64,000 bases of DNA. Source: Pseudomonadota bacterium (GTDB lineage Bacteria > Pseudomonadota > Alphaproteobacteria > Acetobacterales > Acetobacteraceae). A program made the position numbers and the translations under genes. Positions within the stretch are counted from its first letter, which is position 1. Each line of letters opens with the position of its first letter. The notes beneath the pieces are model-generated. The model had not been told where the DNA came from. It searched no databases and saw only the letters and a program-made list of their open reading frames with translations. Location: the NCBI GenBank assembly GCA_021805545.1, contig JAJZFB010000081.1:1-64000 (forward strand), read 5' to 3'. Of this stretch, positions 52,500 to 61,671 are shown piece by piece.

Positions 52500-53885
52500 G
52501 TGAATTTTCTTTTCGTCCACCAGAACTTCCCTGGCCAGTACCTGCACATAATCCGCAGCCTGCTGGCCGATAACGAGGCACGGCCCGGCACGCATGAAAT
52601 CGTGTTCATGACCGAGCCAAACCAGAACCAGATGAATGGCGTGCGTAAGGTGACTTACGCAAAGCCGCCTGAAATGTCGCCCAGCCTGTCATGGGACACG
52701 CGCGAATTCGAAACCGCCTCACGCCGTGCCCAGGCCGCCTATCGCGGTGCGCTGCAAATCAAGGCGCTGGGGTTCCAGCCCGATGTCATTATCGGCCACC
52801 ATGGCTGGGGCGAACTGCTTTATCTGGTCGATGTATTTCCCGGCGTGCCGGTTGTCGGGTATTTCGAGTTCTACTACCGTATCCTTGGCACGGATGTGAA
52901 TTTCGACCCCGAATTCCCGATGGACACAGCGTTGTTCGGCGGCGTGCGCGGCAAAAATTCCACCAACCTGCTGGCGCTGAACCTGGAACAATACGGCCAG
53001 ACGCCGACACGCTGGCAGCACAGCACCTACCCGGAATGGGCCAAAAAGCAAATCCGCATCATCGAGGAAGGTGTCGATCTCGAACAATGCAAGCCCGACC
53101 CAGCGCTGCATAAAAAGCCTCTAACGGTAGGCAAGCTAACCGTTACACCAAAACAGAAACTTGTTACGTATGTGGCGCGTAACCTGGAGCCTTATCGCGG
53201 CTTCCATACCATCATGCGCGCCCTTCCCCGCCTGCTGCGTGAGCGTCCGGATGCCTTGGTCTCGCTGGTGGGCGGAGATAGCGTGAGCTACGGTGTGCCG
53301 CCGCGCCAGGGCGGAACCTGGCGTGAGCTGCTGCTGAAGGAAACTGCCGGCCAGATCGACCTCTCACGCGTGCATTTCATGGGCAAAGTGTCCTACGAGG
53401 AGCATCTGGCGCTGCTGAAGCGCTCCGACGCCCATGTGTACCTCACCTACCCGTTCGTGGCCTCGTGGAGCCTGCGCGAGGCGCTGGCCTGCGGCTGCAT
53501 GGTGGTGGGATCGGATACGCAAACTGTAACGGAATTCGTGCAGCATGAGGTAAATGGGCTGATTACTCCCACGCTGGACCATAACGCGCTAACAGACACC
53601 GTGTTGCGCGCGCTGGCAGACACCAAGCTGGCAGCCAGACTGCGTGCCAATGCCCGCGAATATGCCGAAAAGAAGCTGGGCATGGATGACTATCTGGCCC
53701 GCTACCGCGCCTATATAGAGGAAGTAACGGGCAAAACGCTGCTACCCGCGGGTACGGCAAAGGCCGAGGCAAAAGCCGGGAGCAAGCCAAAAGCCACGGC
53801 ACCTTCCAAACCCAGCATACAGGCAAAAGCCAGCCCAAAAGCGGCGCCAAGGCAAAAACCCCGCGCCAACCCCACAAAAGCGTAA
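52500..53885 (+). CDS. Glycosyltransferase family 4-type protein with Lys/Ala/Pro tail
   Basis: The 461-residue GT-B protein begins MNFLFVHQNFPGQYLHI and has DVIIGHHGWGELLYL, VPVVGYFEFYY, VTYVARNLEPYRGFHTIMRALP, HFMGKVSYEEHLALLKRSD, and the donor-site YLTYPFVASWSLREALACGC. The last 45 residues are a low-complexity Lys/Ala/Pro/Ser tail. The start is GTG with GGAG seven bases upstream. It ends the secretion/glycosylation locus; its stop lies within the first hairpin of a repeat cluster. Confidence 0.87.
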   Translation: MNFLFVHQNFPGQYLHIIRSLLADNEARPGTHEIVFMTEPNQNQMNGVRKVTYAKPPEMSPSLSWDTREFETASRRAQAAYRGALQIKALGFQPDVIIGHHGWGELLYLVDVFPGVPVVGYFEFYYRILGTDVNFDPEFPMDTALFGGVRGKNSTNLLALNLEQYGQTPTRWQHSTYPEWAKKQIRIIEEGVDLEQCKPDPALHKKPLTVGKLTVTPKQKLVTYVARNLEPYRGFHTIMRALPRLLRERPDALVSLVGGDSVSYGVPPRQGGTWRELLLKETAGQIDLSRVHFMGKVSYEEHLALLKRSDAHVYLTYPFVASWSLREALACGCMVVGSDTQTVTEFVQHEVNGLITPTLDHNALTDTVLRALADTKLAARLRANAREYAEKKLGMDDYLARYRAYIEEVTGKTLLPAGTAKAEAKAGSKPKATAPSKPSIQAKASPKAAPRQKPRANPTKA

Positions 53886-54020
53886 TACCAACGGTCATGC
53901 TCAATGACCGTTGGTATTAGAGCAATATCCGATCAGCTTGAATCGAAGATTTAAGCTGATCGGATGAAATTGCTCGCCCAAGAAAATTTAGAGCGTTTCC
54001 GATTGATCGGAAAATGCTCT
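53883..54020. repeat. Cluster of three palindromic repeat hairpins
   Basis: Hairpin 1 (53883-53919) is a perfect 16-bp stem, TAATACCAACGGTCAT and its complement. Hairpin 2 (53920-53975) is nested, GAGCAAT/ATTGCTC outside and ATCCGATCAGCTT/AAGCTGATCGGAT inside. Hairpin 3 (53990-54020) has AGAGC/GCTCT outside and TTTCCGAT/ATCGGAAA inside. It fills the gap between convergent genes. Confidence 0.88.
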
Positions 54021-54061
54021 AGGTGTGCGCGGCAACGTATCGCCGCGGCACCGGCTGGGCG

Positions 54062-56278
54062 CTACGCACCAAACTTGTTGCCCCTTGGGAACCCGCTAGG
54101 CGGCAAGCGCCCGGCACTGGCGCGCGCACCCATCCACTCCACCAGCTTCGTTTCGGTTCTCGTCTTTTCTCCAATGCGCCAGCTCAGCCCTGCCGCCAGG
54201 GTAAACACCTTGGCATCGGCCAGCCCGCCATCCTTGTATTTTTGCAACTGCACGCCAGCGCCTTTCGGCATTTCCGGCAACTGGTCCAGCGGGAATACAA
54301 GCAGCTTGCGGTTCTCGCCGATCACCGCAACATGGTTGCCCTCGGCCGGCACGCAAACCGCCCATTCCTCTCCGGGCTTCAATGTTAAAATGGTCTTACC
54401 CGCGCGCCGTTCCGAGGCCAGCTCGCTTCCCGGCACAATAAAGCCTCGCCCCGAGGATGAAGCCACCAGGTATTTCCCCGCCGCATCCGGCACAAACAGG
54501 CGCAGCACCCCATCCTCATTGGCCAATTCCACCATCAGGCGGATCGCCTGCCCATCGCCGCGCCCGCGCGGAATATCCGCGCCCTTTATGGTATAAACAC
54601 GCCCATTGGTGGCCAGCAGCGCGATCTTGTCGATGGATTCGCAGCGCAGCATATGGGCGAGCCTGTCGCCTTCCTTGAATTTCAGCTCCACATCATCAGC
54701 CAGATGGCCTTTCTGGGCGCGTACCCAGCCTTTCTCCGAGAGGATCACGGTAATCGGCTCACGCTCCACCAGTGCTTCGGCCACAATCTCCACCACGGGC
54801 GCGGCGGCGGAAATTTTGGTGCGCCGCGCGCCAAGCACGCCGCTGCCAAATTTTTCCCGCACCTCGGCAATCTCTTCGCCAATCTTCGTCCAGCGCTTTT
54901 CCTCATCCTTCAACAGCGCCTGGATGCCCTTTTGCTCCGCACTCAACTTTTTATGCTCGTTGCGGATTTCCATTTCTTCCAGCTTGCGCAACGCGCGCAG
55001 CCGCATGTTCAAAATGGCCTCGGCCTGCACCTCGGTCAGTTCAAACGTCTTAATCAGTACCGTCTTTGGCTCATCTTCATAGCGGATGATACGGATCACC
55101 TCGTCAAGATTTAAAAAAACCTTGATATAACCATCGAGAATTTCCAGCCGCCGGGCGATTGTCTCCAGCCTGTAATGGGCACGGCGGATCAGCACCTCAT
55201 GCCGGTGGTCCAGCCAGGCACGCAGAATGGCCTTCAATCCCATCACGCTTGGCGTACGCCCATCCAGCACATTCATGTTCAATGCAAAACGGGATTCAAG
55301 CTGCGTGGCACGGTATAGCGAGGCCATCAGCATGTCCGGGTCCACCGCGCGGCTCTTCGGCTCCAGCACAAGGCGGATGGTCTCCGCGCTCTCATCGCGT
55401 ATATCGCCCAGCAGCGGCAGTTTCTTCTCCGTCAGCAGCAGCGCAATCTGCTCCACCAGGCGCGATTTCTGCACCTGGTAGGGAATGTCGGTAACGACAA
55501 TCACCCAAGTGCCGTGCTTGCCTTCCTCGCGCACCCAGCGCGCGCGCGTGCGCAAACTGCCGCGCCCTGTCTCATAGGCCGCAATCAGCGTTGCCTCATC
55601 CTCCACCAGCTCTCCGCCAGTGGGAAAATCCGGCCCGCGCACATGCTTCAGCAATGCCGCCGTATCCGCCTGCGGATTGGCGATGAGATGAAGTGAAGCC
55701 GCGCAAATCTCGCCCACATTATGCGGTGGAATAGAGGTTGCCATGCCCACCGCAATGCCCGAGGCGCCATTGGCCAGCAGGTTGGGAAACGCCCCCGGCA
55801 GCACCACCGGCTCGCTTTCCTCGCCATCGTAAGTGGGCCGGAAATCCACCGCATTCTCATCGATGCCGCGCAGCAAATATTCCGCGATCTCGGTCAGGCG
55901 CGATTCGGTATAACGCATGGCCGCGGCATTATCGCCGTCGATATTGCCAAAATTCCCCTGCCCCTCGATCAGCGGGTAGCGCGAGGAGAAATCCTGCGCC
56001 AGCCGCACCAGCGCCTCGTAAATCGAGCTATCGCCATGCGGGTGGAACTTACCCATCACATCGCCCACCACGCGGGCGCATTTTTTGAAGCCTGAGCGCG
56101 GGTCCAGCTTAAGCTGGTGCATCGCATAAATCAGCCGCCGGTGAACCGGCTTCAGCCCATCGCGCACATCGGGCAGCGAGCGCGACATGATTGTGGACAG
56201 CGCATAGGCCAGATAACGCTCCGAAAGCGCATTGCCCAGCGCCAGCTCTTCCACGTGCCCGCCTATATCAATCGGCAT
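54062..56278 (-). CDS. parC: DNA topoisomerase IV subunit A
   Basis: The 738-residue protein has the type IIA topoisomerase breakage-reunion domain: [41 protein letters not shown], and the catalytic Tyr123 in [13 protein letters not shown] coiled-coil and a C-terminal beta-pinwheel follow, shorter than in GyrA and without the GyrA box, which favours ParC. ATG 56278 has GGAG upstream; a longer frame overlaps recO further. It overlaps recO by 11 bases. Confidence 0.93.
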   Translation of the reverse strand: MPIDIGGHVEELALGNALSERYLAYALSTIMSRSLPDVRDGLKPVHRRLIYAMHQLKLDPRSGFKKCARVVGDVMGKFHPHGDSSIYEALVRLAQDFSSRYPLIEGQGNFGNIDGDNAAAMRYTESRLTEIAEYLLRGIDENAVDFRPTYDGEESEPVVLPGAFPNLLANGASGIAVGMATSIPPHNVGEICAASLHLIANPQADTAALLKHVRGPDFPTGGELVEDEATLIAAYETGRGSLRTRARWVREEGKHGTWVIVVTDIPYQVQKSRLVEQIALLLTEKKLPLLGDIRDESAETIRLVLEPKSRAVDPDMLMASLYRATQLESRFALNMNVLDGRTPSVMGLKAILRAWLDHRHEVLIRRAHYRLETIARRLEILDGYIKVFLNLDEVIRIIRYEDEPKTVLIKTFELTEVQAEAILNMRLRALRKLEEMEIRNEHKKLSAEQKGIQALLKDEEKRWTKIGEEIAEVREKFGSGVLGARRTKISAAAPVVEIVAEALVEREPITVILSEKGWVRAQKGHLADDVELKFKEGDRLAHMLRCESIDKIALLATNGRVYTIKGADIPRGRGDGQAIRLMVELANEDGVLRLFVPDAAGKYLVASSSGRGFIVPGSELASERRAGKTILTLKPGEEWAVCVPAEGNHVAVIGENRKLLVFPLDQLPEMPKGAGVQLQKYKDGGLADAKVFTLAAGLSWRIGEKTRTETKLVEWMGARASAGRLPPSGFPRGNKFGA

Positions 56279-57002
56279 GTTTCTCCGCCCCCCGCTGTCT
56301 CTCGCAGAGGGTTTCATAAAGAAGCGCCCGCGCCGGGGGAAGAGGACAATGACGCGCGCCGAATACGTCACGGGTGAGGAAATGCCCGGTCAGGCGCAAG
56401 GCGTCCTGGCAATCCGCCATGCTTGCCTCTCTGCCGTCCAGCAAAAAGCCTGGCAAAGGCAGCAGCCTGTCCACCCATTCTCCGGCCTGGCTCAGCGTTA
56501 CAGCGCGCCCCGTGCGGGGCGAGACATAGGCCAGCACGTCATTATCGCCGCCACCGGAAAAATCGAGCCCAAATCCCAGCTCACGCAGCAGCACCAGCTC
56601 CCAGCGGCATAATTCGGGCAAGGCAAAGCCTGGAATATCAATACCCGCGAAAAGGCGAATCAGCCCGGCGAACACCTCTGGCGCCGCCTCACGCTCGGCC
56701 AGCGCGCCCACCACCAGCGCACTTGCGGCATCCAGAATGGCAAGAGTCTCCGGCGCGCCCATGGCCAAGGCCGCCACTGGCCGCACCAGCTCGGCCGAGA
56801 GCGCGCCCAACTGCCCCTCGGTTCTCGCCACCCAGCGCGCGGCCAGAATATTGCCACGCTGCCAGGTGGCGGCCTGGCGTCGAGAGGCACCACCTTTAGC
56901 CAGCCCGCGCCACAACCCGCGCGCGGTAAGCACAGTCGCAAGCAGCCCGCCCTCGCCGTAGGGAATGGCCTCCAGCAAAATGGAAGGCGCTTCCCACTCC
57001 AT
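56268..57002 (-). CDS. recO: DNA repair protein RecO
   Basis: The 244-residue protein has the N-terminal OB fold ([25 protein letters not shown]) and alphaproteobacterial RecO features: [19 protein letters not shown], then [18 protein letters not shown] and [10 protein letters not shown]. It loads RecA with RecR. It overlaps parC at its end and follows the FkbM-like gene by three bases. The length is normal for the family. Confidence 0.92.
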   Translation of the reverse strand: MEWEAPSILLEAIPYGEGGLLATVLTARGLWRGLAKGGASRRQAATWQRGNILAARWVARTEGQLGALSAELVRPVAALAMGAPETLAILDAASALVVGALAEREAAPEVFAGLIRLFAGIDIPGFALPELCRWELVLLRELGFGLDFSGGGDNDVLAYVSPRTGRAVTLSQAGEWVDRLLPLPGFLLDGREASMADCQDALRLTGHFLTRDVFGARHCPLPPARALLYETLCERQRGAEKHAD

Positions 57003-57005
57003 GCG

Positions 57006-58181
57006 TCAAACCAGGGTGGCGGAGATTATCTCGGCCCAGGCCCCGCCATTCGATGCGCCCGGTTCGGCCATTTCCGTGGTAAACACAACCTCGCAGCGCC
57101 CCTGGTGCTCGCGCAGCGGCAGCACCAGCCCGCGCGGCAGGGGGCCGCTCAACGTCTCGCCGCCACTGGCCAGCACGGCGCCGGATTCGGTGAAAATCCT
57201 CGCGGTAAAATGCACCGCTCCTGCATTTTCATTAGAAATTCGCATCGAGACCTGCAGTTCCTCGTGGCCGCATATTTCCGTTGAGAAGGTGAGCCTCGCC
57301 AAAGGCGCGCCGCTCTGGTTGGGGTGCAACCTTACCCCGCCCCCAGGCAGATGGAAAAACCCGCCCTCGGATACGTTTTCTATATGGAACAACCGCAACG
57401 GCCCGTCCGCCGCCAGTACCGATAAGGGGCGCGGCGCGGGCGGCAGAGATTGCTGGCCACGCCGGTAGAGCAAAACGTAATCGCCTGAAATAACCGTAAC
57501 GAACTGCGCCAGGGGATAGCAGTGGGCCATATCCGCCGATAATGGTTCTCCGCCGGTTTCAACCGCGACAAGCTGAATCGCGGGCGGCAAGGGCGCGCGC
57601 AAAATCCGCGCCGAGGCGGCATCGGGCGTGATAACCAGCATATCGGCATCGGTGAAGCGGTGGAAGCTCAGAAGCTGCGCTAATTTGCGGCTTTTGATGG
57701 GTCCAGCGGGATGTTGCAGCAAGGCCGGTTCGCCACAAGGGCCAAGCCGGCTGAAATATCCATATTGCTCCTCCCCGGTGCTCACCGCGGCGCTCACATA
57801 GGTTATGTTGTCGTAGGGCAATGTATTGAGCAATCCGGTACGATGAAGCAACGGGTCCGCCTCGGCCGCCAGAATTTCGCAGCCAGGGTACTCGGCGGCC
57901 AGCGCCACGGCGCGGTAGCCCGCTCCAGCGCCAATTTCAATAATACGGCGCGGTTCATGGGCGCATTTCAGCCCGCATGAGGCCAGATCAAGCATGCCGA
58001 TGGCGCGGTCCACATCTCCCGTGCCAGCCCGCAGCCATAGCGGGTGGACACGCTCCTCCACCATAATCGCGGCTAAACCAGTCAGGCCGTGTGTCTCCTG
58101 CCTAAGGCGCACGGCACTGGCGGCGGCGGCAATGGCACCACCGCCCCGCTGAGCGGTTCTGTCTGGTATCTCGCCCTTCAT
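57006..58181 (-). CDS. FkbM-like methyltransferase with C-terminal beta domain
   Basis: The 391-residue protein has a SAM-binding segment IIEIGAGAGYRAVALAAEYP (about 80-99) followed by ILAAEADPLLHRTGLLN, as in FkbM-type methyltransferases. From about residue 260 it continues as a beta-rich domain (FFHLPGGGVRLHP, then LQVSMRISNENAGAVHFTARIF) I do not recognise. The substrate is unknown; FkbM enzymes methylate sugars or small molecules. It overlaps the upstream amidohydrolase gene by four bases. Confidence 0.65.
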   Translation of the reverse strand: MKGEIPDRTAQRGGGAIAAAASAVRLRQETHGLTGLAAIMVEERVHPLWLRAGTGDVDRAIGMLDLASCGLKCAHEPRRIIEIGAGAGYRAVALAAEYPGCEILAAEADPLLHRTGLLNTLPYDNITYVSAAVSTGEEQYGYFSRLGPCGEPALLQHPAGPIKSRKLAQLLSFHRFTDADMLVITPDAASARILRAPLPPAIQLVAVETGGEPLSADMAHCYPLAQFVTVISGDYVLLYRRGQQSLPPAPRPLSVLAADGPLRLFHIENVSEGGFFHLPGGGVRLHPNQSGAPLARLTFSTEICGHEELQVSMRISNENAGAVHFTARIFTESGAVLASGGETLSGPLPRGLVLPLREHQGRCEVVFTTEMAEPGASNGGAWAEIISATLV

Positions 58182-59326
58182 GCCCGTCCCTCCCCGCGCT
58201 GCAAGGCCGCCAGGGCGGTAACAGCCAGGTAGCGCGCCGCCACCGGTAGCAACGCATCGTCGAAATCGTATTCAGGATTATGCAGCGCGGCGGAAGACCC
58301 GTTGCCAATCCAGGCATAGGCACCCGGGATCTCCCGCAAAAAACGCCCAAAATCCTCGGCCGCCATCGAAGGGCGCAAATCGCGCCGCACCTCAAGCCCC
58401 GCCGCGCGCGCCGCGGCACCGGCCAGGCTCACCGCCGCGCCATCATTCACCGTGGCCGCGAGCGGGCCAAAAATCTTCAAACTGGCTGTTAGATCATGGG
58501 CCAAGGCGATATGAGTGGCCAAACCACGCAGGCGGCTTTGCAGCAATTCCATGGTGGATTGGGAAAGCGCGCGGATGGTGCCAGAGGCAGAAGCCTCGTG
58601 CGGGATCTGGTTGCGGGCCTCGCCCGCCGAAAGCGTGCAGGTTGAGATCACGCCAGCCTCCAGCGGGTCGGCATTGCGTGCCGGGATGGTGTTGAGCGCG
58701 ACGATGAGATGGGCGAGGCCCTGTACCGGGTCGGCGGTCAAATGCGGCATGGCGGCATGGCCGGCGCGGCCGCGCATGGTCACCGCAAAATTCGCCGCCG
58801 CGGCCATCACCGGCCCATCATGCAGGGCCACCACCCCCAGCGGCAGGCCAGGCCAATTATGGTAGCCAAATATCCACCGCATGGGAAACCGCGCCAACAG
58901 CCCATCCTCCAACATCGCCGCGGCGCCGCCATGGCCCTCCTCGGCAGGTTGAAAGACGAAATTGATGACGCCGCGCCAATCCGGGTCATCACGCAACAGC
59001 CGTGCCGCGCCCAGCAAAGAGGCCGTATGGCCATCATGGCCACATGCATGCATCACACCGGCGCGGCACGAGGCATAAGCGGCGCCGGAGCTCTCAACAA
59101 CCGGCAAGGCATCCATATCGGCGCGCAGGCCAATGCTTACCCCCGCGCCGCGCCTGAGCTGCGCCACCACGCCATGCCCGCCAATGCCTGCCGTATAGGG
59201 GATGCCCAGGGCCGCGAGCTGGGCGCACACAAAGCCGGCCGTATCTATCTCCTGGCAGGAAAGCTCCGGGTGACGATGCAAATGGTGCCGCCAGGCAACC
59301 ATATCGGCAGCTAGGTCGTAAGTCAT
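58178..59326 (-). CDS. M20-family amidohydrolase (hippurate hydrolase-like)
   Basis: The 382-residue metallopeptidase has WRHHLHRHPELSCQE, GLRADMDALPV, VMHACGHDGHTASLLGAA with the metal His, VFQPAEEGHGGA with the catalytic Glu pair, and HAAMPH. Family members split N-acyl amino acids such as hippurate or N-acetyl-diaminopimelate. It is first in a minus-strand run with the FkbM-like gene, recO and parC. No signal peptide is seen. Confidence 0.9.
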   Translation of the reverse strand: MTYDLAADMVAWRHHLHRHPELSCQEIDTAGFVCAQLAALGIPYTAGIGGHGVVAQLRRGAGVSIGLRADMDALPVVESSGAAYASCRAGVMHACGHDGHTASLLGAARLLRDDPDWRGVINFVFQPAEEGHGGAAAMLEDGLLARFPMRWIFGYHNWPGLPLGVVALHDGPVMAAAANFAVTMRGRAGHAAMPHLTADPVQGLAHLIVALNTIPARNADPLEAGVISTCTLSAGEARNQIPHEASASGTIRALSQSTMELLQSRLRGLATHIALAHDLTASLKIFGPLAATVNDGAAVSLAGAAARAAGLEVRRDLRPSMAAEDFGRFLREIPGAYAWIGNGSSAALHNPEYDFDDALLPVAARYLAVTALAALQRGEGRA

Positions 59327-59687
59327 ATTCTGCCCTCAAAACTCCCAGCGGAATAGTAGAGATCACGTTCTCGTCTTTGTCGATATGAAAGACGCGCTAC
59401 AATCAGCCGCATCTTAATTATAAGTACACTAAATTACTTACTGGTAATATGTTACAATGCGTTTCCAGCCTCATTATATCAATTTACCAAACCAGGCTTG
59501 ACGCCACGCGGCCACCATCATGTCTCGGGTTTTGCACCGCGCCCCGGCCATGCGACGGGCCACATAAAATCTCATTTTTTAATACACCTTCTAAAAATAG
59601 ATATTAATCAATATTAAAAAATTTTAACTCATTCTTTAGCCCTGAAAAATTCGATAACACCCACGAGATTGCTCTGCTTTGCAGCCA
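59327..59687. other. Gene-free AT-rich interval
   Basis: I see no gene here. The stretch is far richer in A and T than its surroundings, with a TTAA-N6-TTAA motif at 59604-59617 and several runs of A or T near 59575-59635. It likely holds the promoter of the amidohydrolase unit and the 3' end region of ubiG. Confidence 0.4.
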
Positions 59688-60395
59688 TTACATAATACTG
59701 GCCATGGCCAGATAATTAACCGGCAAGTCGCGGCTGACATGAAAGCCCCGCGCGGCAGGAGAAAAACTCAACCCAGCCGTGTCCTTCAAACACAACCCCA
59801 CAGCGCGGCAATGGCGCGCCAATTCCGCCGGGGTAATAAATTTGCGCCAATCATGCGTGCCCACTGGCAGCAGCCGCAGCACATATTCCGCCCCAAGTTT
59901 GGCCACCACGTAAGACGCCGCGGTACGGTTGAGGGTTGAGAGAAACAGCAGGCCTCCCGGCGCCAGCAACCCGGCCAGGCTGCGCAAAAACGCCTCCGGC
60001 TCAGCCACATGCTCAATAACCTCCAGCGCCGTAACCACCGGAAATTTCATTCCTTCTTCCAGCAGCGCCTCGGCCGTGCCGCAGCGGTATGCCAAATCCA
60101 GCCCCTGCCCCGCCGCATGTGCCGTCGCGGCCTCTATCACCGCCGCCCCCGCATCCAGCCCCAGCACGCTATACCCTGTTTTCGCCAAAGCCTCGGCGAG
60201 CAGGCCAGCACCACACCCCACATCCAGCACCCGCGTTCCCGCCGGAAACCGCCGCGCGATGCGCTCGGCCACCCAGGCCGCGCGCGGCCCGTTCATCAGG
60301 TGCAGCGGCCGCATGGGGCCTGCTTCGTCCCACCAGCGTGCCGCCAGGGCGTTAAACTGCGCGATTTCCGCATCGATGACAGAAGATGACCGCAT
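59688..60395 (-). CDS. ubiG: Ubiquinone biosynthesis O-methyltransferase
   Basis: The 235-residue protein has the UbiG order: FNALAARWWDEAGPMRPLHLMN, the SAM loop VLDVGCGAGLLAEALA, VVTALEVIEHVAEPEAFL, FLSTLNRTAASY, and LLPVGTHDWRKFITPAEL. It does both O-methylations in ubiquinone synthesis. It is divergent from lysC, an arrangement common in alphaproteobacteria. Confidence 0.94.
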   Translation of the reverse strand: MRSSSVIDAEIAQFNALAARWWDEAGPMRPLHLMNGPRAAWVAERIARRFPAGTRVLDVGCGAGLLAEALAKTGYSVLGLDAGAAVIEAATAHAAGQGLDLAYRCGTAEALLEEGMKFPVVTALEVIEHVAEPEAFLRSLAGLLAPGGLLFLSTLNRTAASYVVAKLGAEYVLRLLPVGTHDWRKFITPAELARHCRAVGLCLKDTAGLSFSPAARGFHVSRDLPVNYLAMASIM

Positions 60396-60459
60396 TGCCG
60401 AATAATGTCTCCGCCGCTATGTGATCCCGCCAGCTTTTTTGCACAAGGGTTTGCTTAAC

Positions 60460-61671
60460 GTGCGTATCGTGATGAAATTCGGCGGCACCTCCGTCGCCGG
60501 CCTCGACCGGATCAGAAATGCCGCCCAGCGCGTAAAGGCGGAGGTCGATGCCGGCAACCAGGTTGCGGTTGTTGTCTCGGCCATGGCCGGTGTTACCAAC
60601 CAGCTCGTCGGCTGGTGCCAGGAGCTCTCGCCAATGTTCGACGCGCGCGAGTACGACGCCGTGGTGGCCACGGGCGAGCAGGTAACAGCCGGGCTGACCG
60701 CCATTGCCCTGCAAACGCTGGGGGTGGACGCGCGTAGCTGGCAGGGCTGGCAGGTGGCCGTGGAAACGGACGGGCAACATTCCAAGGCCCGCATCCAGGG
60801 CATCGATGGCGAGGAGCTGTTGAGCCGCATGGCCCAGGGCCAGGTGCCGGTCATGGCGGGTTTTCAGGGCATTGGCCCGGATAACCGTATAACCACGCTG
60901 GGACGCGGCGGCTCCGATACCTCAGCCGTGGCCTTGGCGGCGGCGCTGAAGGCGGAGCGTTGCGACATCTATACGGATGTGGATGGCGTCTATACAACCG
61001 ATCCGCGAATCGTCCCTGGTGCGCGTAAGCTGAACAAAATTACCTACGAGGAGATGCTGGAGCTGGCCTCGGTGGGTGCGAAAGTGCTGCAGACGCGCTC
61101 GGTGGAGCTGGCGATGAAGGAGCGGGTGCGGGTGCAGGTGCTGTCCAGCTTCCAGGACCTGCCCGGGACTATGGTTGTTGATGAGGAAGAGATCGTGGAA
61201 CAGGAAATTGTGGCGGGCATCGCCTATTCGCGGGACGAGGCTAAAATCACGGTGCGCCGTGTGCCGGACCGGCCAGGCATCGCCGCCGCCATTTTCGGCC
61301 CGCTTTCCGATGCGCATATAAACGTGGACATGATCGTGCAGAACGTCTCGGCTGACGGCACCACGGACATGACGTTTACTGTAGGCAAAACCGATTTCCT
61401 GCGCGCCCAGGCCGTGCTGGAAGAGGCCAAGAAGGAAATCGGCTATGCCGAGATCACGGCCGACCAGGATGTGTCGAAGATTTCGGTCGTCGGCGTTGGC
61501 ATGCGCTCTCATGCCGGCGTGGCCGGCACCATGTTCAAAACCCTGGCCGATGAAGGCATCAACATCCAGGTCATCTCCACCTCCGAGATAAAGGTAAGCG
61601 TGCTGGTGGCCGCTAAATATACCGAGCTTGCAGTGCGGGCCTTGCACACGGCGTACCGGCTCGATGCTTGA
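60460..61671 (+). CDS. lysC: Aspartate kinase
   Basis: The 403-residue protein has MKFGGTSVAGLDRIRNAA, TLGRGGSDTSAVALAAAL, CDIYTDVDGVYTTDPRIV, the MLELASVGAKVLQTRSVE segment and two C-terminal ACT domains for lysine/threonine feedback (VPDRPGIAAAIFGPLSD and SHAGVAGTMFKTLADEGI). It phosphorylates aspartate for lysine, threonine and methionine. I choose GTG 60460, with AAGGG ten bases upstream; GTG 60421 and ATG 60472 are alternatives. It overlaps the next gene by eight bases. Confidence 0.95.
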   Translation: MRIVMKFGGTSVAGLDRIRNAAQRVKAEVDAGNQVAVVVSAMAGVTNQLVGWCQELSPMFDAREYDAVVATGEQVTAGLTAIALQTLGVDARSWQGWQVAVETDGQHSKARIQGIDGEELLSRMAQGQVPVMAGFQGIGPDNRITTLGRGGSDTSAVALAAALKAERCDIYTDVDGVYTTDPRIVPGARKLNKITYEEMLELASVGAKVLQTRSVELAMKERVRVQVLSSFQDLPGTMVVDEEEIVEQEIVAGIAYSRDEAKITVRRVPDRPGIAAAIFGPLSDAHINVDMIVQNVSADGTTDMTFTVGKTDFLRAQAVLEEAKKEIGYAEITADQDVSKISVVGVGMRSHAGVAGTMFKTLADEGINIQVISTSEIKVSVLVAAKYTELAVRALHTAYRLDA

